A DNA stretch of 49,369 nucleotides from Lacticaseibacillus hegangensis (GCF_003946465.1 NZ_RHOL01000020.1:1-49369), one strand, 5' to 3'. Shown: positions 9,241 to 18,685, numbered from the stretch's first letter. Notes: generated by a model from the sequence alone, not told the origin. Made by a program: numbers and translations.

Positions 9241-10329
9241 TCACATAAACTTTTCTGCACTTCCGGCCGGCACGCGCACCAAGTCGCGGGCGACCAGCTC
9301 TTCGGCGATTTGCACCGCGTTCCAGGCTGCGCCCTTCAGCAGGTTGTCCGACACGACCCAGAGGTTGTAGGCCCCTGATGTCTCCTGGTCCGGCCGGATG
9401 CGGCCGACAAAGGTGTCGCGCGACCCCGCCGCGTTAATCGGCTGCGGGTATACCTGGTTGGCCGGGTCGTCCTGGACGACCAGCCCCGGAAAGCCGCTCA
9501 TGGCTGCACGCAGCTCATCGGCGCTCGGCGTCTGGCCTTCGCCGACTTCAAACCACACGGACTCACCGTGCGCGATCGGCACCGGCACGCGGACGCAGGT
9601 CGCGGTGACCTTGATGGCCGGCGAGTTCTTGTCACCCAGCATGATTTTCTTGGTTTCGTGGATCATTTTCCACTCTTCATGCGTGTAGCCGTCTTCCTCG
9701 AACACGTCGATCTGCGGCAGCAGGTTGAACGCCAACGGGTAGTGGTGCTCGGCCCCTTTGACCGGCAGCACCGCGGCGTCCATCGGCTTGCCTGCTAGGT
9801 AATCGCGGGCCTCGTCTTCGAGCTCATTGATGGCACTTTGCCCGGCGCCACTGGCCGCCTGGTAGGTCGACACGATGATGCGGCGCAGACCGAACGCGCG
9901 GCGCACGGGCTCAAGGGCCATCATCATCTGAATGGTCGAGCAGTTGGGGTCGGCGATGATACCGTTGTGGTGATTGAGCGCGTCGGGGTTGACCTCAGGC
10001 ACGACCAGCGGCACGTTATCATCCATGCGAAAATGTGACGTGTTGTCCACGCAGACCGCACCGCGTTTGACCGCCTCGGGCAAAAGCCTGGCGGATACCG
10101 AACCGCCGGCCGAGGCCAAAACGAGATCGACCCCGTTAAAGGAATCGGGTGTCGCCTCCTCGACCGTCACCGGCTGGCCCTTGAAGGTCAGCGTTTTGCC
10201 GGCAGAGCGCGACGACGCCAACAGGTGGACTTCCTTGACGGGAATCGTCGACTGTTCGAGTTGTTCGATCATGCGCGTGCCGACCGCGCCGGTCGCGCCT
10301 AAAATTGCCACCACATATGCTTTTGCCAT
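9241..10329 (-). CDS. asd: Aspartate-semialdehyde dehydrogenase
   Basis: Reduces aspartyl-4-phosphate to aspartate-4-semialdehyde with NADPH, the second step of lysine, methionine and threonine synthesis. The 362-residue product has the N-terminal NADP loop [12 protein letters not shown] (9-20), the catalytic cysteine in ADPNCSTIQ (Cys130) and the catalytic histidine in PIAHGESV (His254). Last gene of the lysine operon, five bases after the aminotransferase. Its place under the lysine riboswitch means the shared semialdehyde step is also switched by lysine. Confidence 0.95.
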   Translation of the reverse strand: MAKAYVVAILGATGAVGTRMIEQLEQSTIPVKEVHLLASSRSAGKTLTFKGQPVTVEEATPDSFNGVDLVLASAGGSVSARLLPEAVKRGAVCVDNTSHFRMDDNVPLVVPEVNPDALNHHNGIIADPNCSTIQMMMALEPVRRAFGLRRIIVSTYQAASGAGQSAINELEDEARDYLAGKPMDAAVLPVKGAEHHYPLAFNLLPQIDVFEEDGYTHEEWKMIHETKKIMLGDKNSPAIKVTATCVRVPVPIAHGESVWFEVGEGQTPSADELRAAMSGFPGLVVQDDPANQVYPQPINAAGSRDTFVGRIRPDQETSGAYNLWVVSDNLLKGAAWNAVQIAEELVARDLVRVPAGSAEKFM

Positions 10330-10333
10330 TGTG

Positions 10334-11515
10334 CTACTCCTTTTGGGCCACGAAGCGCTGAATGCGCCTTGCCGCCTCAGTCAAATTCTCGGTCGACGCC
10401 GCGTACGACAAACGCACGTGCCCCTCCCCGCCTGGGCCGAACACCGAGCCGGGCACCAGCCCGACCTTGGCGTGCTCGGCCAGGTCGTACACAAACTGCA
10501 CGTCATCAGTGCCAAATTGGGCCGGCAGCTTGGCGAAAATGTAAAACGCCCCGGCCGGCTTTGGCGCCGAAAAGCCGACCTGCGTCAGGGCCGCCATCAT
10601 GAGGTCGCGCCGCTGTTGGTAGACTTTTTTCATCGCTTCGGCATCCCCATCGCCGGCCGGGCTCATCGCCTCTTCGGCCGCCTTCATCATCGGGCTGGCC
10701 GCCGTCGTCACCATGAACTGGTGCATTTTGCCGGCCAGCTTGATCAAAGGTGCCGGGCCGGCCAGATAGCCGATGCGGTAGCCGGTCATCGCGTGGGACT
10801 TGGACAGTCCGGAAATCAGCAGGGTCTGGTTCGGCAGCAGGTGCGCCAAGCTGAGGTGCTTTTCCTCGTAGCTGAGTTCGGCGTAAATCTCGTCAGACAG
10901 CACCAGCAGGTCGGTATCGGCGATCACCGCCGCCAGCGCGCGCAGCTGCGCGTGCGTGTACGTCGCGCCGGTCGGGTTGCTCGGGTAATTCAGGACCAGT
11001 CCCTTGGCGTCTGGGTGCGCCGCCAGCGTGTTTTGCAGCAGTTGCGGCGTCAGCAAGTAATCCGGCGCGGTGTTGACCTGCACCACGTTCAGACCCGCCA
11101 CGGTCGCGACCGCCTCGTACAACGGGAACGTCGGGGTGGGAATGATAATGGTGTCGCCGGGATTAAACAGCCCCGCGATAGCCGCGTGAATGCCTTCGGT
11201 GGCGCCAACGGTCACGACCACTTCGCTTTGCGCGTCGTAATGCGCGTCAAACGTGGTCGCCAGGTAATCGGCGATCTCCTGGCGCAGCTTTGCGTAGCCA
11301 AACGACGGCGCGTAATGCGACCAGTCGGCATCAACGGCGGCGTCTGTTGCCTGTTTAATGTGCTCAGGCACCGCAAAGTCCGGCTCGCCCAGGGTGAGCT
11401 TGATGATCCCAGGAATCGGGGAAATTTTGTTGTCGACCTCGCGGATGGCGCTGGGCGGCACGGCCGCGACCTGGCGATTGCCGAGGCCGGCCAGACTTTT
11501 TTTCAATTCAGGCAT
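10334..11515 (-). CDS. patA: Aminotransferase, probable N-acetyl-LL-diaminopimelate aminotransferase
   Basis: PLP fold-type I aminotransferase of 393 residues. Substrate carboxylate and ring-binding blocks are visible ([20 protein letters not shown]), and the Schiff-base lysine is in [16 protein letters not shown] (Lys239). In the acetylase variant of the lysine pathway it converts N-acetyl-2-amino-6-oxopimelate to N-acetyl-LL-2,6-diaminopimelate using glutamate. The step is assigned from its place between dapB and asd; alone the sequence would only say class I/II aminotransferase. Start at ATG 11515, 27 bases after dapB. Confidence 0.9.
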   Translation of the reverse strand: MPELKKSLAGLGNRQVAAVPPSAIREVDNKISPIPGIIKLTLGEPDFAVPEHIKQATDAAVDADWSHYAPSFGYAKLRQEIADYLATTFDAHYDAQSEVVVTVGATEGIHAAIAGLFNPGDTIIIPTPTFPLYEAVATVAGLNVVQVNTAPDYLLTPQLLQNTLAAHPDAKGLVLNYPSNPTGATYTHAQLRALAAVIADTDLLVLSDEIYAELSYEEKHLSLAHLLPNQTLLISGLSKSHAMTGYRIGYLAGPAPLIKLAGKMHQFMVTTAASPMMKAAEEAMSPAGDGDAEAMKKVYQQRRDLMMAALTQVGFSAPKPAGAFYIFAKLPAQFGTDDVQFVYDLAEHAKVGLVPGSVFGPGGEGHVRLSYAASTENLTEAARRIQRFVAQKE

Positions 11516-11542
11516 AATCAGTTTTCCTTCTATCTAATGAAT

Positions 11543-12289
11543 TTACAGCAGTGCATCCAGACCCACGGTCAAACCGACCGGCAGCGTCTTGACCTGGCGC
11601 GCGGCCAAGGCCACGCCCGCCATGAAGCTCGAGCGGTCAAACGAAACCTGCTTGATCGACAGGCTTTCCCCGGCGGCACCGAACACAACTTCCTCCTGGG
11701 CCACATAGCCCGGCAGGCGCAGCGCGTGCACTGGCACGTCGTCCAGCCACTCGCCGCGCGCCGGCGCATCCTGGTGCGGCGCGACCGGCTTTTTGGTCCG
11801 GGCTTCTGAGATCAGTTTGGCCGTCGCCTTGGCGGTGCCGGACGGCGCGTCCAGCTTGTCGGAATGGTGCGCCTCAACGACCTCGGCGTCCGGGAAGTAC
11901 TTGGCGGCCTTGGCGGCAAATTGCATCATCAACACCGCCGAAATGGCAAAGTTCGGCACGATCAACAGGCTTTGCTCGTTACCTTGGGCAATCGCGCCCA
12001 GCGCCTCTTGGTCGGCTTGGCTCAGCCCACTGGTGCCGATCACGGCATTCATGCCGTGGCTCAACGCATACTCGGCGTTTGCGCGTGCGGCCTGCGGCAA
12101 GGTGAAGTCCACCCAGACATCGGCCTGAACGTTGATGTCAGCCAAGCTGGTGAAAAACGGAAACGCGGCCTGCTCTTTGGCCTCCGGCGCCAGGCCGCCA
12201 ACAATGGTCAGATCCTGTTCACCGGCCATCATGGCTGCGACCTGCCGGCCCATTTTGCCGAAAACCCCGGCTAGAAAGACGGTTGTCAT
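11543..12289 (-). CDS. dapB: 4-hydroxy-tetrahydrodipicolinate reductase
   Basis: Reduces the DapA product to tetrahydrodipicolinate with NAD(P)H. The product has 248 residues, slightly short for the family. The cofactor loop is FLAGVFGKMGRQV (5-17), where GVFGKMG replaces the common GxxGxMG form, and the substrate site is the family signature AHHSDKLDAPSGTA (140-153). The start ATG overlaps the dapA stop in ATGA, so translation is coupled. Confidence 0.95.
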   Translation of the reverse strand: MTTVFLAGVFGKMGRQVAAMMAGEQDLTIVGGLAPEAKEQAAFPFFTSLADINVQADVWVDFTLPQAARANAEYALSHGMNAVIGTSGLSQADQEALGAIAQGNEQSLLIVPNFAISAVLMMQFAAKAAKYFPDAEVVEAHHSDKLDAPSGTAKATAKLISEARTKKPVAPHQDAPARGEWLDDVPVHALRLPGYVAQEEVVFGAAGESLSIKQVSFDRSSFMAGVALAARQVKTLPVGLTVGLDALL

Positions 12290-13170
12290 TGTGTGACCTC
12301 CAATTCTCCCAGTGAGTCAAGGACGACCTGGGTTTCCGTTTCGTTCAGCGGCACCATCGGCAGGCGCAGGCGGTTTTGAATCTCACCGCGCCGGCTCAGC
12401 GCCATTTTGACTGGTTCCGGGGACGGATAGGCAAACAGCGCGTGCATCCGCGGCGTCAGCCAGGCCATCTGCTGATCGGCAGCCGTGATCGCACCGGCGT
12501 CCAGTTCGTCGATCACTTGCTGCATCTGGTTGCCGTACAGGTGCGACGCGACGGAAATCACGCCGCGCGCGCCGACCTTCAGCGCGTCTTCGAACTGATC
12601 GTCGTCGCCAGTGTACACGGCAAAATCCTTTGGCAGGTGCTGCACCAGCCAGGCGAGGTCCTCGACCGTGGTGCACTGCTTGACGCCTTGGATGTTCGGG
12701 TGCTTGGCCAGCTGCGCAAGCGAAACGTTGGACAGCTGGACCACCGAGCGGCCCGGAATGTTGTAGATGATGACGGGTTTGGCACTGGCGTCGGCAATCG
12801 CCGTGAAGTGGGCGATCATCCCCGCCTGGCCGGGCTTGTTGTAGTACGGCACCACGGCAAGCACTGCGGTGATGGCGGAAATCGATGAAACCTCCTTGGC
12901 AAACGCGACAGACTCACGTGTGGAGTTGGTGCCGATGTTGGCGATCAGCGCCGCGCGGCCTTTGAGGACCTGGCCGACATGTTCGAACAGGCTGACCTTT
13001 TCCACGTGCGACAGCGTTGGCGATTCGCCGGTGGTCGCGCCGACCACCAGCCCCGTGGTGTGCTCGGCGAGCAGCCGCTCGATCAATTTGTCGAGCGCCG
13101 GGTAGTCAATCTCGTCGTGTTCATTAAACGGCGTGATCAGCGCTGTCAGGATCGGATGATTTTCTAACAT
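12286..13170 (-). CDS. dapA: 4-hydroxy-tetrahydrodipicolinate synthase
   Basis: Condenses pyruvate with aspartate semialdehyde, the committed step to diaminopimelate. A TIM-barrel of 294 residues. The Schiff-base lysine is Lys164 in GVKQCT, the catalytic tyrosine is Tyr136 in IIYNIPGR, and the GATTGES loop (44-50) corresponds to the usual GTTGE. The start lies one base after the dapL stop, with the ribosome binding site inside the dapL end. Confidence 0.96.
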   Translation of the reverse strand: MLENHPILTALITPFNEHDEIDYPALDKLIERLLAEHTTGLVVGATTGESPTLSHVEKVSLFEHVGQVLKGRAALIANIGTNSTRESVAFAKEVSSISAITAVLAVVPYYNKPGQAGMIAHFTAIADASAKPVIIYNIPGRSVVQLSNVSLAQLAKHPNIQGVKQCTTVEDLAWLVQHLPKDFAVYTGDDDQFEDALKVGARGVISVASHLYGNQMQQVIDELDAGAITAADQQMAWLTPRMHALFAYPSPEPVKMALSRRGEIQNRLRLPMVPLNETETQVVLDSLGELEVTQ

Positions 13171-13171
13171 A

Positions 13172-14329
13172 TTATGCTTCCTCCATGCGATGCTTTAAAA
13201 AGCCAACGAACGCGTCCACGCCCGGTTTCAGGGCCGCCTCGTCGGGGCTGAGCTCAGCCGAATGCAAGCTGTGCGCCGGGTCGTTCACGCCCAGCCACAC
13301 CATGGTGCCGGGAAACTGCTGCAGTAAGAACCCAAAGTCCTCACCGGTCATGGCCGGGGCAATGTCGGCAAAATCAACGGCTGGCGCCTGCTTCATGTAA
13401 CTGATCAAGTCGGCGGTTTGCGCCGGGGCGTTTTCCACCGGCATGTAGCCGCCTTGGATCAGCTTCAGGTCGGCCTTGACGCCGTATGTGGCAGCGACGC
13501 CTTCTGCAATCTGCCGCACGCGGGCTTGCATCATTTCGATGTCGGCTTGGCGAAAGGCGCGAATCGTACCGTCCAGCCGTGCCGATCCGGCGATCACGTT
13601 GCCGATGGTGCCGGCGTGGAAGGTGCCCAGGGTGACCACCCCGCCGCGGACCGGATCGACGTTGCGCGAGACGATGGTTTGCACCTGCATCACGAACGCG
13701 GCGGCCGCCACGATGGCGTCATTGGCCTTTTGGGGAAAAGCGGCGTGACCGCTTTTGCCAGTGAACGTCAGGTGAATCTCCGTGGTGCCGGCAAACAACG
13801 TGCCCATTCGGGTCGCGATTTGGCCGGCTGGCAGCGCAGGATTGTCGTGCAGCCCGTAAAATTCGTCGGGCCGCCACTGGCCCGTGAAGGCGCCGGCGTC
13901 AAACACGCGCTTGCCGCCGTACTCCGCCTCTTCCGCTGGCTGGAAAAAGAACACCAGGTTGTCTTTGGGCTGATGAGTGGCGAAATACGCCAGAATGCCC
14001 ATCGCGACCGTCATGTGCACATCGTGGCCGCAGGCGTGCATCACGCCGGGGTGGTTTGAGGCGAACGGCAGGCCCGTTTTTTCCTCGACCGGCAGCGCGT
14101 CGATGTCGGTGCGGTAGCCCAGCGTGCGGCGCGGCGCGGTGCCTGCCAGGTGCACCAGCAGCGCGGTCGGCACCTCCTCGACGTGTTTGACGGTCAGCCA
14201 CGGGCAGTCCAGGTGCTGCACAAATTCTTCGATGTACGCCTGAGTTTGGACCTCGTGCAGCGCCAGTTCCGGAATGCGATGCAGCGCGCGCCGCACTGCA
14301 ATCAGCTCGGCTTCAGTTAAAGTAGCCAT
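13172..14329 (-). CDS. dapL: N-acetyldiaminopimelate deacetylase (M20D amidohydrolase)
   Basis: Removes the acetyl group from N-acetyl-LL-diaminopimelate, the last acetyl-pathway step before epimerisation. The 385-residue product is an M20D metallohydrolase: YRTDIDALP (72-80), HACGHDVHM with metal ligands Cys100 and His102, and PAEEAEYGG with the catalytic Glu133/Glu134. M20D proteins also include hippurate hydrolases and aminoacylases; neighbours dapH and dapA decide for the diaminopimelate role. It lies 12 bases after dapH. Known in Bacillus as ykuR. Confidence 0.92.
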   Translation of the reverse strand: MATLTEAELIAVRRALHRIPELALHEVQTQAYIEEFVQHLDCPWLTVKHVEEVPTALLVHLAGTAPRRTLGYRTDIDALPVEEKTGLPFASNHPGVMHACGHDVHMTVAMGILAYFATHQPKDNLVFFFQPAEEAEYGGKRVFDAGAFTGQWRPDEFYGLHDNPALPAGQIATRMGTLFAGTTEIHLTFTGKSGHAAFPQKANDAIVAAAAFVMQVQTIVSRNVDPVRGGVVTLGTFHAGTIGNVIAGSARLDGTIRAFRQADIEMMQARVRQIAEGVAATYGVKADLKLIQGGYMPVENAPAQTADLISYMKQAPAVDFADIAPAMTGEDFGFLLQQFPGTMVWLGVNDPAHSLHSAELSPDEAALKPGVDAFVGFLKHRMEEA

Positions 14330-14341
14330 GGATTTGCCTTC

Positions 14342-15055
14342 CTATAAGTTGCGCAGCGCGTCGATCAAGCCGGTTTCGCCTTCAGTTTTCGCGTCCTTCA
14401 TCTTGATTACCTTGGCCGGGACGCCGGCGACGACCGCACCCTCTGGCACGTCGTCGATGACGATCGCGCCGGCTGCCACGACCGCCCCTTTGCCGACGTG
14501 CACGCCTTCGATCACCACGGCATTGGCTCCGACCAGCACGTCGTCTTCAATGATCACAGGGGTGGCGCTGGCGGGCTCCACGACCCCGGCCAGAACCGCG
14601 CCGGCGCCGATGTGGCAGTGCTTGCCAACCGTCGCGCGGCCGCCCAGCACGGCGCCCATGTCGATCATCGACCCGGCCCCAATCTTGGCGCCGATGTTGA
14701 TGATGGCCCCCATCATGATTACGGCGTTGTCATCGATGGTGACATGCTCGCGGATGATGGCGCCGGGTTCAATGCGGGCGTTGATTTTGCTGATGTCCAG
14801 CATTGGCACGCCGGTGTTGCGGCCCGTGGTTTCAACGCGCAGCTGCGAGATGGCGCCGCGGTTTTCATCCAGCCACGGCGAGAGCTTGGCGGCATCCCCG
14901 TACAGCTGGCCGGTTTTGACGTCGAGAAAAGCCTGGACGCCGGCCGGCACCGCCGTCAGCTTTTCAATGTCCCCTGCCAACGTCACGTGCATCGGCGTGG
15001 TTTTCGGGGCGCTGGCGATGTAATCGATAATTTGTTCCGCGTTGAATTCAGCCAT
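14342..15055 (-). CDS. dapH: Tetrahydrodipicolinate N-acetyltransferase
   Basis: Acetylates tetrahydrodipicolinate with acetyl-CoA, which commits this organism to the acetyl rather than the succinyl or dehydrogenase route. The 237-residue product has an alpha/beta N-terminal part and a left-handed beta-helix from about residue 85 to 210 with many hexapeptide repeats (such as [19 protein letters not shown]). Start set at MAEFNAEQI (15055) with AGGAGG upstream; a longer frame to 15202 runs back through the riboswitch terminator and is not coding. First gene of the lysine operon. Called dapD in some annotations. Confidence 0.95.
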   Translation of the reverse strand: MAEFNAEQIIDYIASAPKTTPMHVTLAGDIEKLTAVPAGVQAFLDVKTGQLYGDAAKLSPWLDENRGAISQLRVETTGRNTGVPMLDISKINARIEPGAIIREHVTIDDNAVIMMGAIINIGAKIGAGSMIDMGAVLGGRATVGKHCHIGAGAVLAGVVEPASATPVIIEDDVLVGANAVVIEGVHVGKGAVVAAGAIVIDDVPEGAVVAGVPAKVIKMKDAKTEGETGLIDALRNL

Positions 15056-15074
15056 GTTTTTTCCTCCTAGAAAT

Positions 15075-15110
15075 GAAAAAGTCCATCCGGCAACGCTCGC
15101 CAGATGGACA
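15075..15110 (-). terminator. Riboswitch-controlled terminator
   Basis: Stem GTCCATCTGGC / GCCGGATGGAC followed by TTTTT, between the aptamer and the dapH ribosome binding site. Confidence 0.9.
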
Positions 15111-15297
15111 GCAAATAGTCCAATTAATTGACGATAGCGCCCCGCATTGCTGCGACAGTCCGCCGGATCTTCTCCAGCAGCCCAACCGCTCACCGTTAAC
15201 ACGCCGGTGAGGATTTCGGCGGTGTTCCCTTTTGCCTGCCTTCAACGCATGTGCTTTGCTCGGGCAGGTTACTGATGGCGACCGCAACCTCTATCTT
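15075..15297 (-). promoter_or_regulatory. Lysine riboswitch (L-box)
   Basis: Minus-strand RNA from about 15297. P1 is GATAG (15295-15291) with CTATC (15137-15133). Between them are the conserved L-box blocks AGAGGTTGCGGTCGCCATCAG, GGGAACACCGCCGAAATCC and GCTGCTGGAGAAGATCCG, then the CTGTCGCAGCAATGCGGG core. A downstream intrinsic terminator forms the expression platform. Lysine binding is expected to stabilise the aptamer and favour termination before dapH. Confidence 0.95.
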
Positions 15298-15317
15298 TTT
15301 CGTATGTGATTGACATT

Positions 15318-15346
15318 AGCTTACGATTAAAATACCTAGCCGTCAA
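15318..15346 (-). promoter_or_regulatory. Promoter of the lysine operon
   Basis: TTGACG (15346-15341), 17 bases, TAAGCT (15323-15318) on the minus strand. The transcript would start about 15 bases before the riboswitch aptamer. Confidence 0.75.
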
Positions 15347-15349
15347 CCC

Positions 15350-15379
15350 TTGACATGGACCAACCGCTTTGGGTATGTT
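15350..15379 (+). promoter_or_regulatory. Promoter of lysC
   Basis: TTGACA (15350-15355), 18 bases, TATGTT (15374-15379) on the plus strand. Its -35 lies only three bases from the -35 of the divergent lysine operon promoter. Confidence 0.75.
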
Positions 15380-15412
15380 GGAGCCAATTGATTAGAGAAC
15401 GGGGAGACAAAA

Positions 15413-16789
15413 ATGAAGGTCATCAAATTTGGGGGCTCATCGCTGGCCACTGGGGCGCAGCTGGCTAAGGTCATTAAAATTGTGCAGGCCGACCCAACGC
15501 GCCAGGTCGTGGTCGTTTCGGCGCCGGGCAAGCGCGACAAAACCGACGTGAAGGTCACCGACCTGCTGGGCCAGCTGGCCGACCAAGTCCTCGCGGGCAA
15601 GGACCCGGCGGCACTGATTGAAACCATTCTGGCACGCTACACTGAGATTCAGCAGCATTTTGGCCTGACCGATGACGTGGTGGCGCGCCTGCGTCAGCAC
15701 CTGCAGCAGCTCGCTAAGGCCACATACCCCGGCGTGGACTACCTGCGTTCAGCCTTCATGGCGCAAGGCGAGCACATGAACGCCCAGCTGGTGGCTGCCG
15801 TGATGGCGCACCTAGGCATGAACGCCCGGTTCGTCAGCCCCAAGGCGCTCGGCATCACCCTCACCGGCAAGCCCGGCGCCGCCCTGGTGGCAGACGACAG
15901 TTATGCCCGCCTCGCGCAGTTCACGCTGCAGCCAGGCGAAGTCATTGTCGTACCCGGCTTTTACGCTTACGACGCGGCCGGCAACGTACTGACCTTTGCC
16001 CGCGGCGGCTCGGACATCACTGGCTCGATCCTGGCCAAGGGGCTTTCCGCTGACCTGTACGAAAACTTCACCGACGTGTCCTGGGTCTACGCCGCCGACC
16101 CTAAAATCGTTGACCACCCGCGGGCTATCAGCACCCTGACTTACCGGGAAATGCGGGAGCTCGCCTACGCCGGATTTTCTGTGTTCAACGATGAGGCACT
16201 GATCCCCGTGATCGAGGCGGGCATCCGCGTCAACATCAAGAACACCAACGCGCCGGACGACCCAGGCACCATTATCGCCCCGACCAAAAACGTCCAGCAC
16301 CATCACCACATCACCGGTGTTGCAGCGAAAAAAGGCTTCACCGCCTTGTACCTGCACCACTACCTGATCAACCAGGAAGTCGGCTTCACCCTGAAGCTCC
16401 TGCAGATTCTCGCCAAGTACGGTGTCTCGTACGAGCACATGCCATCAGGGATCGACGATTTGACCCTGATCATCGACGAAAATCAGCTGACGCCGCAGAT
16501 CAAGGACCAAATCGCTGCGGAAGTCCGCGCCCAGATCCACCCCGACGAGCTGGAATGGCTGCCGGATTTTGCCATCGTCATGGTCGTCGGCGAGGGCCTG
16601 TACGCGCGGCCGGACCTGGTCGCCCGCATCATGGTCGCGCTGGCCGACGCCGGCATCGAGCCATCAGTCATCAACCAAGGCGCCTCGAAAATCGGGCTGA
16701 TGCTGACGGTGCCAACGGCCAAGGCCGCAGCCGCCGTCTCCGCGATTTACGCGCTGAGTTGCAGCAAACAATCCGCCGCGGCCAAGTAA
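15413..16789 (+). CDS. lysC: Aspartate kinase
   Basis: Phosphorylates aspartate to aspartyl-4-phosphate, the entry to lysine, threonine and methionine synthesis. The 458-residue product has KFGGSSLATG at 5-14, ARGGSDITGS near 200, and two ACT-type regulatory segments in the last third (from about 305), where end-product inhibition usually acts. Ribosome binding site GGGGAG before ATG 15413. Transcribed divergently from the dap operon, without riboswitch or T-box in its short leader, so control is more likely allosteric or at the shared promoter region. Which amino acid inhibits it cannot be read here. Confidence 0.95.
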   Translation: MKVIKFGGSSLATGAQLAKVIKIVQADPTRQVVVVSAPGKRDKTDVKVTDLLGQLADQVLAGKDPAALIETILARYTEIQQHFGLTDDVVARLRQHLQQLAKATYPGVDYLRSAFMAQGEHMNAQLVAAVMAHLGMNARFVSPKALGITLTGKPGAALVADDSYARLAQFTLQPGEVIVVPGFYAYDAAGNVLTFARGGSDITGSILAKGLSADLYENFTDVSWVYAADPKIVDHPRAISTLTYREMRELAYAGFSVFNDEALIPVIEAGIRVNIKNTNAPDDPGTIIAPTKNVQHHHHITGVAAKKGFTALYLHHYLINQEVGFTLKLLQILAKYGVSYEHMPSGIDDLTLIIDENQLTPQIKDQIAAEVRAQIHPDELEWLPDFAIVMVVGEGLYARPDLVARIMVALADAGIEPSVINQGASKIGLMLTVPTAKAAAAVSAIYALSCSKQSAAAK

Positions 16790-16801
16790 CCGGCCGCACG
16801 C

Positions 16802-16848
16802 AAAAATCGGCCAGACCGACGCCTTTCTCGTCAGTCTGACCGGTTTTT
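16802..16848. terminator. Bidirectional terminator between convergent genes
   Basis: Stem TCGGCCAGACCGACG with CGTCAGTCTGACCGG, flanked by AAAAA on one side and TTTTT on the other. It closes lysC on the plus strand and overlaps the stop codon of the IIB-like gene on the minus strand. Confidence 0.88.
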
Positions 16849-17761
16849 AGTTCGACCAGGTAAAAATGCCCCAGCGCTTAGTCGTCTTCGGCGGCTTGAG
16901 CGTCTCAAACCGCTTGACCACAATGCCGGACGTAGCCTCAGCCCGGGCGTCGACTGCCAGCAGAAAGTCCACCAGCTGGGACGTGAGTTCGTCGGTGTGC
17001 CCTAGCGACTGCACCAGCCGCGCGTCCAGCCATGCACTCGGGATCCGGTAATCGTCATACCAGCGGCGCACCCCGTCGGCCGGTTCCTCGTCAAACCGCA
17101 ACACCCCGTCGATCTGGCGCGCGACCTTGGCAATGTCCATTTTTCTGACCTGCGGGCCGAACAGCCAGCGCACCTCAAAGTCTTTTTCCGGCTCAAAATC
17201 GTAGAGCCCGGCCAGCGAGTACTTGTCCTGCAGGCAGCGAATGCCCATTTTTTCCAGGCTGGCGGCCGCGGCCTGCCAGCCCTTATCCGTCCGGGAGGCG
17301 CCGTACACCAAAATCTCCAGGTCCTTGTCGGCTGCCTTGGTCGCAAACGCCCCGGCGGTCGACCCGCGCATCAGGTCCAGCGTGATCAAGATCCCGGTGA
17401 GCATTCTGCCGCCTTTCACCGGATCCATCATGCCAAACAGGCGACTGGGAATATCCTGCACAATGGTCGGGTAATTGGCCAAATACCGCTTCAGGTAAGG
17501 CGTGCGGTAGCGGACCTGCGGCGCCACCAGCACCGCGTCGATGTGGGTGCCGATGTCGTAGGCCGTGTCGGGCCGGACCGCGTCCACGCTGCCGTAAGTG
17601 AACACTAAGTCCGTGGTCGAAACCCGCTCATCCTGAAGAAAACTGCGAATGTCATCCATGCGGGCGGTCAGGCTGGGCTCGATCGTGTTGATGCCCTTGA
17701 CCATCCGGGCGCAGAACAGGCTGGAAGAACCGCCGCCTGCACAGCAGAATAATAGATTCAA
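16847..17761 (-). CDS. Protein with two PTS IIB-like domains, second lacking cysteine
   Basis: Protein of 304 residues. The first 130 resemble a lactose/cellobiose-type IIB phosphocarrier: LLFCCAGGGSSS with the candidate phospho-cysteine Cys7, then VLVAPQVRYR and LFGMMD as in IIB C-termini. Residues about 150-250 look like a second copy (LEILVYGASRTDKGWQ, WLFGPQVRKMD) in which Tyr replaces the active cysteine. The last 50 residues are not recognised. Start is TTG 17761, with GGGGAGG seven bases upstream; an extended -10 (TGATAAAAT) lies before it. No IIA or IIC is adjacent. It may be a regulator or phosphoryl carrier rather than a transport component. Function unknown. Confidence 0.75.
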   Translation of the reverse strand: MNLLFCCAGGGSSSLFCARMVKGINTIEPSLTARMDDIRSFLQDERVSTTDLVFTYGSVDAVRPDTAYDIGTHIDAVLVAPQVRYRTPYLKRYLANYPTIVQDIPSRLFGMMDPVKGGRMLTGILITLDLMRGSTAGAFATKAADKDLEILVYGASRTDKGWQAAAASLEKMGIRCLQDKYSLAGLYDFEPEKDFEVRWLFGPQVRKMDIAKVARQIDGVLRFDEEPADGVRRWYDDYRIPSAWLDARLVQSLGHTDELTSQLVDFLLAVDARAEATSGIVVKRFETLKPPKTTKRWGIFTWSN

Positions 17762-17804
17762 ATGGCCGCCTCCCCGTATTCGTTGCCTTCTATTTTATCA
17801 CATA

Positions 17805-17834
17805 AAAACAGCGGACCGGCGTAACCAATCCGCT
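17805..17834 (-). terminator. Terminator of metQ
   Basis: Minus-strand 10-bp stem AGCGGATTGG / CCGGTCCGCT followed by GTTTTT. Confidence 0.88.
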
Positions 17835-17857
17835 ACTTCAGGCTTTTGGGAACGGTC

Positions 17858-18685
17858 TTAGAACTTGTAGTTCCAGGCCGGCACTTCGGTACTCTTGTAA
17901 GTCTTCTTGATCACGTTGGCCACGGCCTTGGTCTGGTATGCCTTCACGATTTTCTTGTACGTCTTGTTGTTCTTGTCCTGCTTGCGGGCCACGATGATGT
18001 TGATCCATGGCTGCGACTTCTTGGTGATCTTCTCGCGGTAAATCGCCTTTTCCGGGTTCAGCTTTGCATCGACGGCAATGCCGGAATTGATGACCGACGC
18101 GTCAACGTCAGACAGCGTGCGCGGCAGCTGAGCGGCGTCCAGCGGCTTGACGTTCAGGTCCAGCTTGTTGGTCTTGATGTCGGCCGGGGTCGGCAGCTCG
18201 GTGTTCTTCAGCGTGATGAACCCAGCGGTTTCGAGCAGCTCAAGCGCGCGGCCTTCGTTGGTCGGATCGTTCGGGATCGAAACCGTGTCGCCTTTTTTCA
18301 GATCCTTCAGGCTGGAGATTTTCTTGGAGTAAACGGCTAGCGGCGCCAAAATAGTCTTGCCGATGCTGACCAAACTGCCCTTGTTGGATTTGTTCCAGTT
18401 ATCCAGGAAGAACTGGTGCTGGAAGGCGTTCAGGTCGATGTCGCCAGCCTGCAAGGATGAGTTTGGCTGGTTGTAATCGCCGAATTCCTTGATCTTCAGG
18501 TTAATGTGCGCATTTTCCTTGTCCAGTTGCTTCTGCACGGCCGCCCAAACAGTCTTATCCGCGCCGACAATGCCGACTGAGACGTTCTGCGTCTTCGGTG
18601 CCGCGGAAGCACTCTTGCCGCATCCGGCCAACAACGTGCCCAACGCAACGGCTGCAACAGCCAAAACCTTAAAACGTAATTTCAT
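17858..18685 (-). CDS. metQ: Methionine-binding lipoprotein of an ABC importer
   Basis: Extracytoplasmic binding protein of the MetNIQ D/L-methionine importer, anchored to the membrane by lipid. The 275-residue product has a basic start, a hydrophobic segment and a lipobox TLLAGC with Cys22. The mature part carries the NlpA/MetQ pattern (VGIVGADKTVW, FQHQFFLDNW, SIPNDPTNEGRALELL, VINSGIAVDA). AGGAGG before the start. It is controlled by a methionine T-box, which supports the substrate call. No metN or metI gene follows, so the ATPase and permease must be encoded elsewhere, or this is an extra binding protein. Confidence 0.94.
   Translation of the reverse strand: MKLRFKVLAVAAVALGTLLAGCGKSASAAPKTQNVSVGIVGADKTVWAAVQKQLDKENAHINLKIKEFGDYNQPNSSLQAGDIDLNAFQHQFFLDNWNKSNKGSLVSIGKTILAPLAVYSKKISSLKDLKKGDTVSIPNDPTNEGRALELLETAGFITLKNTELPTPADIKTNKLDLNVKPLDAAQLPRTLSDVDASVINSGIAVDAKLNPEKAIYREKITKKSQPWINIIVARKQDKNNKTYKKIVKAYQTKAVANVIKKTYKSTEVPAWNYKF

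Noticed and set aside
9974-11809. Open frame of 611 codons on the plus strand
   Set aside because: It runs antisense across asd, patA and dapB, has low-complexity Arg/Gly/His-rich composition and no family likeness.
15056-15202. 49-codon extension of dapH
   Set aside because: It would translate the lysine riboswitch and its terminator; the start with AGGAGG at 15055 fits the family.
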